From assembly GCF_000020725.1 (NCBI RefSeq), contig NC_011146.1, forward strand, positions 186,001 to 250,000: a DNA stretch of 64,000 nucleotides, in the 5' to 3' direction. The notes below the pieces were generated by a model. It saw only the letters and a program-made list of their open reading frames with translations, was not told the origin of the DNA and did no database searches. The DNA is from Citrifermentans bemidjiense Bem (lineage in GTDB: Bacteria; Desulfobacterota; Desulfuromonadia; Geobacterales; Geobacteraceae). The position numbers and the translations under genes are program-made. Of the stretch, positions 27,704 through 35,149 are shown in pieces (positions within the stretch are counted from its first letter, which is position 1; each line of letters opens with the position of its first letter).

Positions 27704-27828
27704 CAGCTTCTTTTTTTCCGTTGCGATGAGCTATGCCTTCCTCTGTGATGGTTTTCCCGCCGCTTGTCGGCGTGCTGGCGATACTATAACTTCCCGTCTC
27801 ATCTGTCATTGGAAAAAAGGGGGGACTT

Positions 27829-28377
27829 TCAGCGGTCGGGGTACCAGTTGATGCCGAAGAGGTGCATGTTGAGGCCCGGGTTCTGGCGGCCGTTGAAGCC
27901 GGCGTTGGACATGTGCTGGTAGCGGTAGGACAGGCCGAGGTTCCGGTTGATGTGGTAGATGAACCCGCCGTGGGAGGAGAATTGCTCTATGCCGTTATAG
28001 TCCCTGGTACCGAATCTTTCGCGGCTCAGGAGGGCAACGCTGACCCCAAGATCGAGCTCCAGGGGGAAGAGTTGAGGGTTTCCTAGAGAGAAGGCGGGGC
28101 CCAGGGAACCGACGAAGCCATACTGTCCCTGGCTTTTGAGGGCTCCTGCCGTTAGCGCGAGACGGGTAGAGATGCCCCAGCCTCCCTTGCTGCGCAGGCT
28201 CCAGGGGAGCTCGTATTCCCCGAAGACCTCGTATTGGGTGGTGTTTCTATCCTTCGATTCGGCAGCGAAGCCCCCTCTTATTCCGAAGGGCCCCCAGCCT
28301 CCTTCTGCGAGGGCCGGAGAGGAGTGGCACAGACCGAGGAAGAGCAGGGTGAGGAGCAGATAGCCGGAGGTTTTCAT
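27829..28377 (-). CDS. PagL-type lipid A 3-O-deacylase (acyloxyacyl hydrolase)
   Basis: A 182-residue outer-membrane protein. Residues 1-24 form a signal peptide (PALA cleavage). The mature part alternates aromatic and polar residues as in an eight-strand barrel and ends with a barrel-like FGINWYPDR. YRYQHMSNAG contains the His-x-Ser pair of the PagL active site; the Glu of the triad is not obvious in the following stretch. It would remove an acyl chain from lipid A. An AGGAGA site precedes the ATG. It is monocistronic. Confidence 0.75.
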   Translation of the reverse strand: MKTSGYLLLTLLFLGLCHSSPALAEGGWGPFGIRGGFAAESKDRNTTQYEVFGEYELPWSLRSKGGWGISTRLALTAGALKSQGQYGFVGSLGPAFSLGNPQLFPLELDLGVSVALLSRERFGTRDYNGIEQFSSHGGFIYHINRNLGLSYRYQHMSNAGFNGRQNPGLNMHLFGINWYPDR

Positions 28378-28594
28378 GGGATTTCTCCTGTAAATTTGCC
28401 GTACCTAATGTATCTGATAATCCTTTGAAAGCAACAAGCGAGGGGGATCGTGATTCAGTCGGAAGGCGCTGCGGATGGGCGTCCGGAGGGACAAAATAGC
28501 TGTTCTTGCGTATTAATTGGCCCAGCTGTACTATTAAATTGACCGGTGGAGCTGACAGTGCCTAAAGAGAATGGGCAAGTCGAAGGAGGCGGCT

Positions 28595-28966
28595 ATGAAA
28601 GGGTACGAGTTGGTAAAGCAAATACGAGAGGAGAAAGGTCATCACCCGGAACGAATGTTTATCAAGTGGTGGCGCAATGAGGAGGACTTCATCGATTTCG
28701 ATCTTGTATCCAGGTTTCTGGACACCCTCAAAGAGAGCAGCAAAATCGACGGATTCGAACTGATAGGCCAGGACGAGATGTGGCGTACTGTGCAGGCTCG
28801 CTGCAAGGGAAGGGTGACCAAGGAACAGCGTGAAGGCGACTGGGTGCTGCGCTGGACACCTCCAGAAGGGAAGGAGGTTGAGGAGAAGCAGAGAGAGTAT
28901 TTGTACACGCCGGAATCGCTGTTGAAGATTCTGGATCAGGAGACGAACTACAACTATGTCGACTAA
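28595..28966 (+). CDS. Conserved-looking hypothetical protein, 123 residues
   Basis: A soluble, charged protein with no signal or membrane segment. It is rich in Trp, Glu and Lys (KWWRNEEDFIDFD, WVLRWTPPEGKEVEEKQ). No family is recognised. ATG 28595 is chosen because GAAGGAGG lies seven bases upstream; the earlier in-frame ATG at 28571 lacks such a site. It stands alone, with its own terminator, between divergent pagL-like and convergent priA. Confidence 0.65.
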   Translation: MKGYELVKQIREEKGHHPERMFIKWWRNEEDFIDFDLVSRFLDTLKESSKIDGFELIGQDEMWRTVQARCKGRVTKEQREGDWVLRWTPPEGKEVEEKQREYLYTPESLLKILDQETNYNYVD

Positions 28967-28991
28967 AGTGATTGAGCCAGGTGAATAAACA

Positions 28992-29021
28992 GGGCCTCCG
29001 TTATGCGAGGCCCTTTTTTTT
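28992..29021 (+). terminator. Terminator after orphan gene
   Basis: GGGCCTC (28992-28998) pairs GAGGCCC (29007-29013) around an 8-base loop, followed by eight T. Confidence 0.85.
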
Positions 29022-29045
29022 GCTTGCTCATTTTGGCGGTATAAC

Positions 29046-29072
29046 CCCCCTCCCCGCCTGCGGGGGAGGGGG
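29046..29072. repeat. GC-rich intergenic palindrome
   Basis: CCCCCTCCCCGC pairs GCGGGGGAGGGGG around CT, with one bulged G. It is of the same kind as the palindromes at 14921 and 26085. Confidence 0.65.
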
Positions 29073-29096
29073 AGAGTAGCGGACGCATCACCCATG

Positions 29097-31355
29097 TTAC
29101 AGCATGTCCACCGGGTCCACGTCGATGGTGAGCCTGACCGTAGAGGGGTGGCTGAAGCCCCCCCTGAAGTGGAACAGCAGCCGGTGCAGATCGGCCCGCT
29201 CCCTCCCCTTCAACAGGATCTGCCACCTGAAGCGTCCCCGCACCTTCCCAAGCGGCGCCGTCACCGGCCCGAGCACCTCCACCCGCAACCGGCACTCCCG
29301 CTTGATCTTCTGCAGCAGCGCAGCGGCCTCGTCGGCGGAGTGCTCCCCCTGCGAGGCCGCGACCGCCGAGAGGGTAAGCGAGGCGAGATGGGCGAAGGGG
29401 GGATATCCTACCTCCTCCCGAAAGGCGATCTCCTCCTGGTAGAACCCCTGGAAGTCGTGGCTCACCGCGCGGGTGAGTGCGTAGTGCTCGGGCGCGAGTG
29501 TCTGCACCAGCACCCGCCCCGGTTTATCTCCCCTCCCCGCCCTCCCCATCACCTGGGTAACCAGCTGAAAGGTGCGCTCGGCGCTCCTGAAATCCGGCAG
29601 GTTCAAAGAGGCGTCGGCCGAGAGCACCCCGACCAGGGTGACGCCGTGGAAATCGTGCCCCTTGGCGATCATCTGGGTGCCGATCAGGATGTCGACCTCT
29701 CCCTCCTCGAGCTCCTTCAAAACGCGGGCGTGCCCCCCTTTTCCCCTGGTGGTGTCGCGGTCCATCCGGGAGACACGGGCGTGCGGGAAGAGCTGCTGCA
29801 CCTGCTCCTCGACCCGCTCGGTCCCCCGCCCCAGAAGAGTTATCTCGCCGTCGCCGCAGTGGGGGCAGTTCTTCGGGGGGAGCATGGAGAAGTCGCAGTA
29901 ATGGCAGACGTGCTTTCCTTTCAGGCGATGGAAGGTGAGGGTGACCTCGCAGTTGGGGCAGCGGAGCACGTGGCCGCAGCTCTCGCAGACGAGGTAGGTG
30001 GCAAAGCCGCGGCGGTTCAAAAAGAGGAGGGTCTGCCCCCCGTTGTCCAGGTTCTCTCCCATGGCCTCGATGAGAGGCGGCAGGAACACTTCTCCCTTCT
30101 GCCTGCGGGCGTCCAGCATCTCCGTCTGCGGCATGGGGAGTTCCCGCACCCGGTCCGGAAGCTGGAGGTAGCCGAGCTTTCCGTTCATCGCGGCATGGTA
30201 GCTGGTGACCAGCGGGGTCGCCGAGCCGAGGATCACCACGGCCCCAGCCAGTTTGCCCCGCACCAGAGCCAGGTCCCGCGCGTTGTAGCGCACCCCCTCC
30301 GACTGCTTGTAGGATCCCTCGTGCTCCTCGTCCACCACGATTACGCCGACCTCTGTCAGCGGCGCGAAGAGGGCGGAGCGGGCGCCGATGACGATAGAGG
30401 CCTCGCCGCGGCGGATGCGGCGCCACTCGTCGTAGCGCTCGCCGTCGGAAAGCCCGGAGTGCAGGACGGCGATGCCGCAGTCGAAGCGCCTCTTGAAGCG
30501 CCCGACGAGCTGCGGGGTGAGCGCTATCTCCGGGACCATCACCAGAGCGCTCCGCCCGGCGGCAAGGGCTACCGCAATGCTCTGCAGGTACACCTCGGTC
30601 TTCCCCGAACCGGTCACCCCGTGCAGCAAGAACGGGGAGAAGGCGCTGGCCTCGATCGCGGCCGTGAGCCGCGTGAGCGACTCGGACTGCGCAAGGTTCA
30701 GCGGCAGCGGGCCGTCGTGCTGGTACTCCTGCGAGCGGAAGGGATCGCGGTAGACCTCGCGCGCCTCGACACGGGCGCAGCCCAGTTGCACCAGCCGGTT
30801 CAATTGCGGGGTGCAGTTGCCGAACCGCTTCCTGAGATCGGCCGCCGGGCATTCACCTATCTCCAGCAGGTATTCAAGGATCTCCAGCCCCTTTCCTCTC
30901 GGGCGCCTCTCCTCGTCGGCGACCGGAAGGAAGTAGCGCTCGGTCCTCACGTTCCTGCCGCCGGCAAGAAACTCCTTCAGCACCGGGGTCCCGTCCTCAC
31001 CCTGCTCGCAGCGGTAGCGGCTCACCAGGTTGATCCCGGCGGGAAGGGCCATCTTGATCACCTCCCCCAGAGGGTGCAGGTAGTACCCGGCGATCCAGCG
31101 GTAGAAGTCGAGCTCGGACGCGGTGAAAAGCGGCTCCTCGTCGAGGATGTCGAGGACCTCCTTCAGCTCTCCCGCGCCGGGGGCGTCGGTGTCTCCCAGG
31201 AGATACCCGGTCACCTTGCGCCTGCCGAAGGGAACCAGCACCCGTTTTCCGGAGGCTACTTGCGGCGACAGGCGCGCGGGCACGAGGTAGTGGAAGCTTC
31301 CCTCCAGGGGGAGCGGGATGGCTACCTCGACTATGTGCGGAACCGGTGTCTGCAT
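29097..31355 (-). CDS. priA: Primosomal protein N' (replication restart helicase PriA)
   Basis: A 752-residue superfamily-2 helicase that reloads the replisome at stalled forks. The N-terminal 3'-DNA-binding domain precedes the helicase core with Walker A GVTGSGKTEVYL, DEEH box VVDEEHEGSYKQ and motif III LGSATP. Eight zinc-binding cysteines follow in CESCGHVLRCPNC and CHYCDF...CPHCGDG. Motifs V/VI (GTQMIAKGHDF, QVMGRAGRGDKPG) are intact. Length is normal for the family. It is followed on the minus strand by repeat DNA and no gene. Confidence 0.97.
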   Translation of the reverse strand: MQTPVPHIVEVAIPLPLEGSFHYLVPARLSPQVASGKRVLVPFGRRKVTGYLLGDTDAPGAGELKEVLDILDEEPLFTASELDFYRWIAGYYLHPLGEVIKMALPAGINLVSRYRCEQGEDGTPVLKEFLAGGRNVRTERYFLPVADEERRPRGKGLEILEYLLEIGECPAADLRKRFGNCTPQLNRLVQLGCARVEAREVYRDPFRSQEYQHDGPLPLNLAQSESLTRLTAAIEASAFSPFLLHGVTGSGKTEVYLQSIAVALAAGRSALVMVPEIALTPQLVGRFKRRFDCGIAVLHSGLSDGERYDEWRRIRRGEASIVIGARSALFAPLTEVGVIVVDEEHEGSYKQSEGVRYNARDLALVRGKLAGAVVILGSATPLVTSYHAAMNGKLGYLQLPDRVRELPMPQTEMLDARRQKGEVFLPPLIEAMGENLDNGGQTLLFLNRRGFATYLVCESCGHVLRCPNCEVTLTFHRLKGKHVCHYCDFSMLPPKNCPHCGDGEITLLGRGTERVEEQVQQLFPHARVSRMDRDTTRGKGGHARVLKELEEGEVDILIGTQMIAKGHDFHGVTLVGVLSADASLNLPDFRSAERTFQLVTQVMGRAGRGDKPGRVLVQTLAPEHYALTRAVSHDFQGFYQEEIAFREEVGYPPFAHLASLTLSAVAASQGEHSADEAAALLQKIKRECRLRVEVLGPVTAPLGKVRGRFRWQILLKGRERADLHRLLFHFRGGFSHPSTVRLTIDVDPVDML

Positions 31356-31489
31356 GCGGTGTCGTTGGGGCTTTGGTTATAAGGGTTGAAGAGACGAAGA
31401 GGAAGGGGAGCGGCCGTGGTGAAACGTGGCAGAAGCGGCTTGGTGCCGGCGGCTTGCTGCCGCTCCCGCCTGAGAAGTGTTCATTGCAG

Positions 31490-32677
31490 CTATTTCTTGA
31501 GGACCTCTTCGGCTACCGCGCGGCCCAGCGCCTCGCACTCGGCGAGCGCCTCGGCCTTGGGCATGAAGGGGGCACGGACGAAGGGGGCGGGAAGCTTGAA
31601 GTTCAGGCTCTTGAGCCTCTCCTCGAGCATCCGGCACGCCTCGCCGCTCCAGCCGAAGCTGCCGAAGATGCCGCCGATGTTCCCTTTCAGGCTCACGGTG
31701 GAGAGGTAGGCCAAGACGTCCCACATCGGCTTCGGGATGTCGCGGTTGATGGTGGGTGTGCCGAAGATGAGGCCGTCGCACTCCTCCATCAGGTCCCGGA
31801 TATCGGCGACGGAGGCGTGGTTTATGTGGCACAGGGTGACGTGGACCCCGGCCGCGCCGGCACCCTTGGCGACCGCCTCGGCCATCTGCTCGGTATTGCC
31901 GTGCGGGGAGATATAGAAGATGGCGATGCGGCGGCCGGCTGCCTTGGGCATGGACCACTTGCGGTACAGCTCGATGGGTTTCCTGGCGTCGCTGCGGTAG
32001 ATGGGGCCGTGGCTCGGGCAGAGCATCTTCAGCTCCACGTCATCGAGCTTCGCGACCGCCTGCAGGATGCGCTCCTTGAAGGGACGCATGATGCAGTCGA
32101 AATAGAAACGGGTCTCCCCGGAGAAGTCGGGCATTTCGTCGGCGAAGATCCCCTCGCCGGTGTAGTGGGAGCCGAAGGCGTCGCAGGGGAAGAGCACCCC
32201 CTCCTCCTCAAGCAGGGTGAACATGGTGTCGGGCCAGTGCAGAAACGGCGCGGCGATGAAGCGGAGCGTACGGCCGCCCAAGTCGAGGGTGTCGTTGTCC
32301 TTGACGATGCGGGAGCCGAACTGGGTGTGGATCTGGTTGCCAAGGAAGGTGCGGGCGGCCTGGCTGGAGACCACGGTAGCCTCGGGGCAGAGCTCGAGTA
32401 AGAGCGCGAGGGAACCGGAGTGGTCCGGCTCGGAATGGTTCACCACGATGTAGTCGATCTTGGAGAGATCGGTGATGGAGCGGATGTTCGCGAGGAACTC
32501 GTCGAAGCGCTTCCTCTTCACCGTGTCGATGATGGCGGTGTGGGTATCCCCCTGCACCAGGTACGAGTTGTAGGTAGTGCCGTACTCTGTGGGAAAGAGG
32601 TCGTCAAAGACGGTGAGGCTGGGGTCCTTGACCCCGATCCAGTGAAGGCCTTTACCTAACTCAACAGCTCCAGACAT
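31490..32677 (-). CDS. A-type flavodiiron protein (FprA family)
   Basis: A 395-residue protein that reduces oxygen and/or nitric oxide to protect anaerobic metabolism. The N-terminal metallo-beta-lactamase-like domain binds a di-iron site through H81, E83, D85 and H86 (NHSEPDHSG) plus later His and Asp residues (LHWPDTMF, CDAFGSH, CPSHGPIYR). The C-terminal flavodoxin domain (from about residue 250, FYISPHGNTEQMAEA) binds FMN. There is no extra rubredoxin domain, so this is the two-domain class. It starts 149 bp downstream of the helicase gene. Confidence 0.93.
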   Translation of the reverse strand: MSGAVELGKGLHWIGVKDPSLTVFDDLFPTEYGTTYNSYLVQGDTHTAIIDTVKRKRFDEFLANIRSITDLSKIDYIVVNHSEPDHSGSLALLLELCPEATVVSSQAARTFLGNQIHTQFGSRIVKDNDTLDLGGRTLRFIAAPFLHWPDTMFTLLEEEGVLFPCDAFGSHYTGEGIFADEMPDFSGETRFYFDCIMRPFKERILQAVAKLDDVELKMLCPSHGPIYRSDARKPIELYRKWSMPKAAGRRIAIFYISPHGNTEQMAEAVAKGAGAAGVHVTLCHINHASVADIRDLMEECDGLIFGTPTINRDIPKPMWDVLAYLSTVSLKGNIGGIFGSFGWSGEACRMLEERLKSLNFKLPAPFVRAPFMPKAEALAECEALGRAVAEEVLKK

Positions 32678-32747
32678 CTGCCACCCCCTGTACTAACTAT
32701 CATGGCAGCCGCTTCCAACCTGCCGCAGCTGACCCTGTTGAACAAGC

Positions 32748-32780
32748 GGCCCCCGTGGAAGCTTCCGCGGGGGCCTTTTT
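32748..32780. terminator. Hairpin between helicase and flavodiiron genes
   Basis: GGCCCCCG (32748-32755) pairs CGGGGGCC (32768-32775), with a near-perfect palindromic centre. The five T lie on the plus strand, although both flanking genes are read from the minus strand, so strand and efficiency are uncertain. Confidence 0.45.
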
Positions 32781-32826
32781 CGCTGCAAACCATACCAAAA
32801 TCACCTGCTGAAAGCAAGGAAAAGGG

Positions 32827-34188
32827 CTATTTCCCGGCGCCGCCCTGGCCGCGGCGGTACTCGACCACGACCTGGTTGTCGCGCCTGCCGGCCGTTGCTC
32901 CCTGCCCGGAACGCCCCGCGTATCCCGAACGCCCCTGGTCGGAACGCCCCTGGTCGGAACGCCCTTTGGGGGCGAACCCTTTCTTGCGCGGATCGAAGGA
33001 AGGACGCCCCTTCCTCGCGCCGGGCGCACCGCTGTTCCCTCTCCTCAGGGGGCGGGTCGGCTCGAAACCTTCGACCACGTGCATCGGCAGCTTCTTCCCG
33101 GTGAAGCGCTCGATGCGGTCCAGGTAGACGACCTCGTTCATGGAGCAAAAGGAGATGGCGATGCCGGTAGCACCGGCGCGGCCGGTCCTGCCGATGCGGT
33201 GCACGTAGTCCTCGGCGAATTTAGGGAGGTCGTAGTTGATGACGTGGCTGATGCCGGTGACGTCCAGGCCGCGAGCCGCTACGTCCGTCGCTACCAGGAG
33301 GCGCACCTTGCCGCGGCGCATCATGGTGATGGTCTTGTTGCGTGCCCCCTGGGACATGTCGCCGTGCAAGGCAGCCGCGGCGTGACCCTGGGAGTAGAGC
33401 TCGAAGGCAAGCTGGTCGGCGTCCTTTTTGGTGGCGGAGAAGATGATCGCCTTGGTGACGCTCGCGTCGGAAACCAGGTGCTGCAGCAGGCGGTTTTTGT
33501 GGCGCATGTCATCGGTGACGTGCAGGCGCTGCTCGATCTGCAGGTTGGCGACTTCCGTCCCTTCCACAGCCACCCGGACCGGGTCCTTGAGCAGGCGCTG
33601 GGCCAGTTTCGCCATGGCGTCGTCCATGGTCGCGGTGAAGAGGAGCGTCTGGCGCTCGGCGGGGGCCGCGTTGGCGATCCGGTCCACGTCCTCCGAGAAG
33701 CCCATGTCCAGCATGCGGTCCGCTTCGTCCAGCACCAGCATTTCCAGCCTGGAGAAGTTGATGGAGCGGCGGTCCAGGTGGTCGATCAAGCGCCCGGGGG
33801 TTGCCACGATGATGTCGACCGGCTGGGCCAGGAGCATCATCTGGTCGCGGTAGGGCATCCCGCCCAGGATGGAACCGCAGCGCACCCGCATGAACTTGCC
33901 GTAGCTTCTCACTGCGTCCACCACCTGGATAGCCAGTTCGCGGGTCGGGGTGAGCACCAGGATCCTCGGGCCCTTGCCGCGCAGCGGCGACGGGGTGAGC
34001 AGGCGCTCCAGCGCGGGGAGCACGAAGGACGCGGTCTTGCCGGTCCCGGTCTGTGCGCTGCCGATCAGGTCGCGCCCGGAGAGCGCGAGCGGAATCGACT
34101 CCGCCTGGATCGGGGTGGGCTGCGTATAGCCGCAGGCCTGGATTGCTTTGAGGATGGGTGCGGAGAGGTTCAGAGTTTCAAAAGACAT
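32827..34188 (-). CDS. DEAD-box RNA helicase, RhlE-like
   Basis: A 453-residue ATP-dependent RNA helicase for RNA unwinding in ribosome assembly, decay or cold adaptation. It has the Q motif (GYTQPTPIQ), motif I SAQTGTGKTASF, PTRELA, TPGR, DEAD (VLDEADRML), SAT-type FTATMDD, and the C-terminal ARGLDV and HRIGRTGRAG. The tail (about 375-453) is basic and RG-rich with repeated GRSDQ units encoded by a tandem 15-bp DNA repeat near 32926-32965. ATG 34188 (MSFETLNLS) matches the family start. A long upstream leader suggests post-transcriptional control. Confidence 0.95.
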   Translation of the reverse strand: MSFETLNLSAPILKAIQACGYTQPTPIQAESIPLALSGRDLIGSAQTGTGKTASFVLPALERLLTPSPLRGKGPRILVLTPTRELAIQVVDAVRSYGKFMRVRCGSILGGMPYRDQMMLLAQPVDIIVATPGRLIDHLDRRSINFSRLEMLVLDEADRMLDMGFSEDVDRIANAAPAERQTLLFTATMDDAMAKLAQRLLKDPVRVAVEGTEVANLQIEQRLHVTDDMRHKNRLLQHLVSDASVTKAIIFSATKKDADQLAFELYSQGHAAAALHGDMSQGARNKTITMMRRGKVRLLVATDVAARGLDVTGISHVINYDLPKFAEDYVHRIGRTGRAGATGIAISFCSMNEVVYLDRIERFTGKKLPMHVVEGFEPTRPLRRGNSGAPGARKGRPSFDPRKKGFAPKGRSDQGRSDQGRSGYAGRSGQGATAGRRDNQVVVEYRRGQGGAGK

Positions 34189-34512
34189 GTGATTCCTTTG
34201 CTCCCTTTTTGGCAAAAGCGCACGGCGGCGCAGCCCGAAGATCCCCGGGGGCGGCAGTCGGCTCTTTTTGCAAAAGGGTCGGTGAAGTGTTGGGCGTGAG
34301 AGGGCCGCTGCGACAGCATTTGTCGCGAAGCAATTAAAAGCTGAAACGGCAACACGCCTTATGACCGGCAAACCAAACATCGTCGCCAACCATAGCTGCT
34401 GCCGCATTTCTTGTGGGGATTAACCTGAATGCGAAGGGGTTGGATCGATGGGAAGGGGGAGTCCCCCAGATGGAACTGAGTCAGTCAGACAAACAGCTTT
34501 ACTACAGCCATC
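34189..34512 (-). promoter_or_regulatory. Long untranslated leader of the helicase gene
   Basis: About 320 bp lie between the candidate promoter and the helicase ATG. The frame stays open into this region but has no family similarity or ribosome-binding site, so it is taken as leader. Cold-shock and DEAD-box genes often carry such leaders; that is inference here. Confidence 0.45.
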
Positions 34513-34541
34513 GGTATAAGGCAAGCTTTTATTTCGGCCAA
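34513..34541 (-). promoter_or_regulatory. Candidate sigma-70 promoter for helicase gene
   Basis: On the minus strand TTGGCC (34541-34536), a 17-bp spacer and TATACC (34518-34513), just downstream of the HU terminator. Confidence 0.45.
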
Positions 34542-34563
34542 AGCGTATACCTCCACTAAAAAG

Positions 34564-34587
34564 AAAACCCCGCATAAGCGGGGTTTT
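34564..34587 (-). terminator. Terminator after HU gene
   Basis: AAAACCCCGC (34564-34573) pairs GCGGGGTTTT (34578-34587) around ATAA. It is symmetrical, and four T follow on either strand. Confidence 0.8.
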
Positions 34588-34646
34588 CTGTGCGTGCCGG
34601 GGACGGTGCGACAGTCGCGGAGGGGCACGTCTCTGCTGGTCCGGTG

Positions 34647-34931
34647 CTACTTCTTCTTGGCGGCGATGGCGTCTTTGAGAGCCTTGCCGGGGCGGAATTT
34701 GGGCACCTTGGCTTCGGCAATCTTGATTTCCTTGCCGGTCTGCGGGTTCCTGCCGGTACGGGCCTGACGCGAGGCCACTTCGAAGCTGCCGAAGCCGACC
34801 AGGGTTACCCTGTCTCCCTTCTTCAATGCGCCGCTGACGCTGGAGATGAATGCACCGACGGCCTTCTCAGCTGCGCCTTTGGGGATGTTTGCGGACTTTG
34901 CCACTGCTTCGACCAGTTCTGCTTTAGTCAT
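34647..34931 (-). CDS. hup: HU-family DNA-binding protein
   Basis: A 94-residue histone-like nucleoid protein that bends DNA non-specifically. The start [19 protein letters not shown], the [20 protein letters not shown] arm (cited as GFGSFEV and [10 protein letters not shown]) and the [11 protein letters not shown] ending are typical of HU. The C-terminus has an AAKKK tail. AAGGAGGG lies upstream of the ATG. It has its own promoter and terminator. Confidence 0.96.
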   Translation of the reverse strand: MTKAELVEAVAKSANIPKGAAEKAVGAFISSVSGALKKGDRVTLVGFGSFEVASRQARTGRNPQTGKEIKIAEAKVPKFRPGKALKDAIAAKKK

Positions 34932-34965
34932 GTGAGACCCTCCTTGGCTGGATTAAATTAGGGTC

Positions 34966-34993
34966 ACTATAATCATATATTCGCAGTTTGCAA
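34966..34993 (-). promoter_or_regulatory. Sigma-70 promoter of HU gene
   Basis: On the minus strand TTGCAA (34993-34988), a 16-bp spacer and TATAGT (34971-34966), 35 bp before the start codon. Confidence 0.55.
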
Positions 34994-35149
34994 GGGTTTT
35001 ATTGGAATAAACCCCATTTTTTCCAGAACTGGAGCGGTTTTAGCCTCCGGCGGTAGCCGTAAAACCGCGCCTGGCAGCCCTTCGCGGCGCTGCCGCCGTC
35101 TCCTTTTCCTTCCGAGCCCTGCCTGCTCAAGCGCAGTAAAAACAATATG

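Noticed and set aside
29094-31382. Long open frame opposite priA
   Set aside because: Same GC effect. PriA has all helicase and zinc motifs on the minus strand; the plus frame has none.
34189-34407. N-terminal extension of the helicase up to 34407
   Set aside because: No ribosome-binding site and no similarity; family members start at MSFETL.
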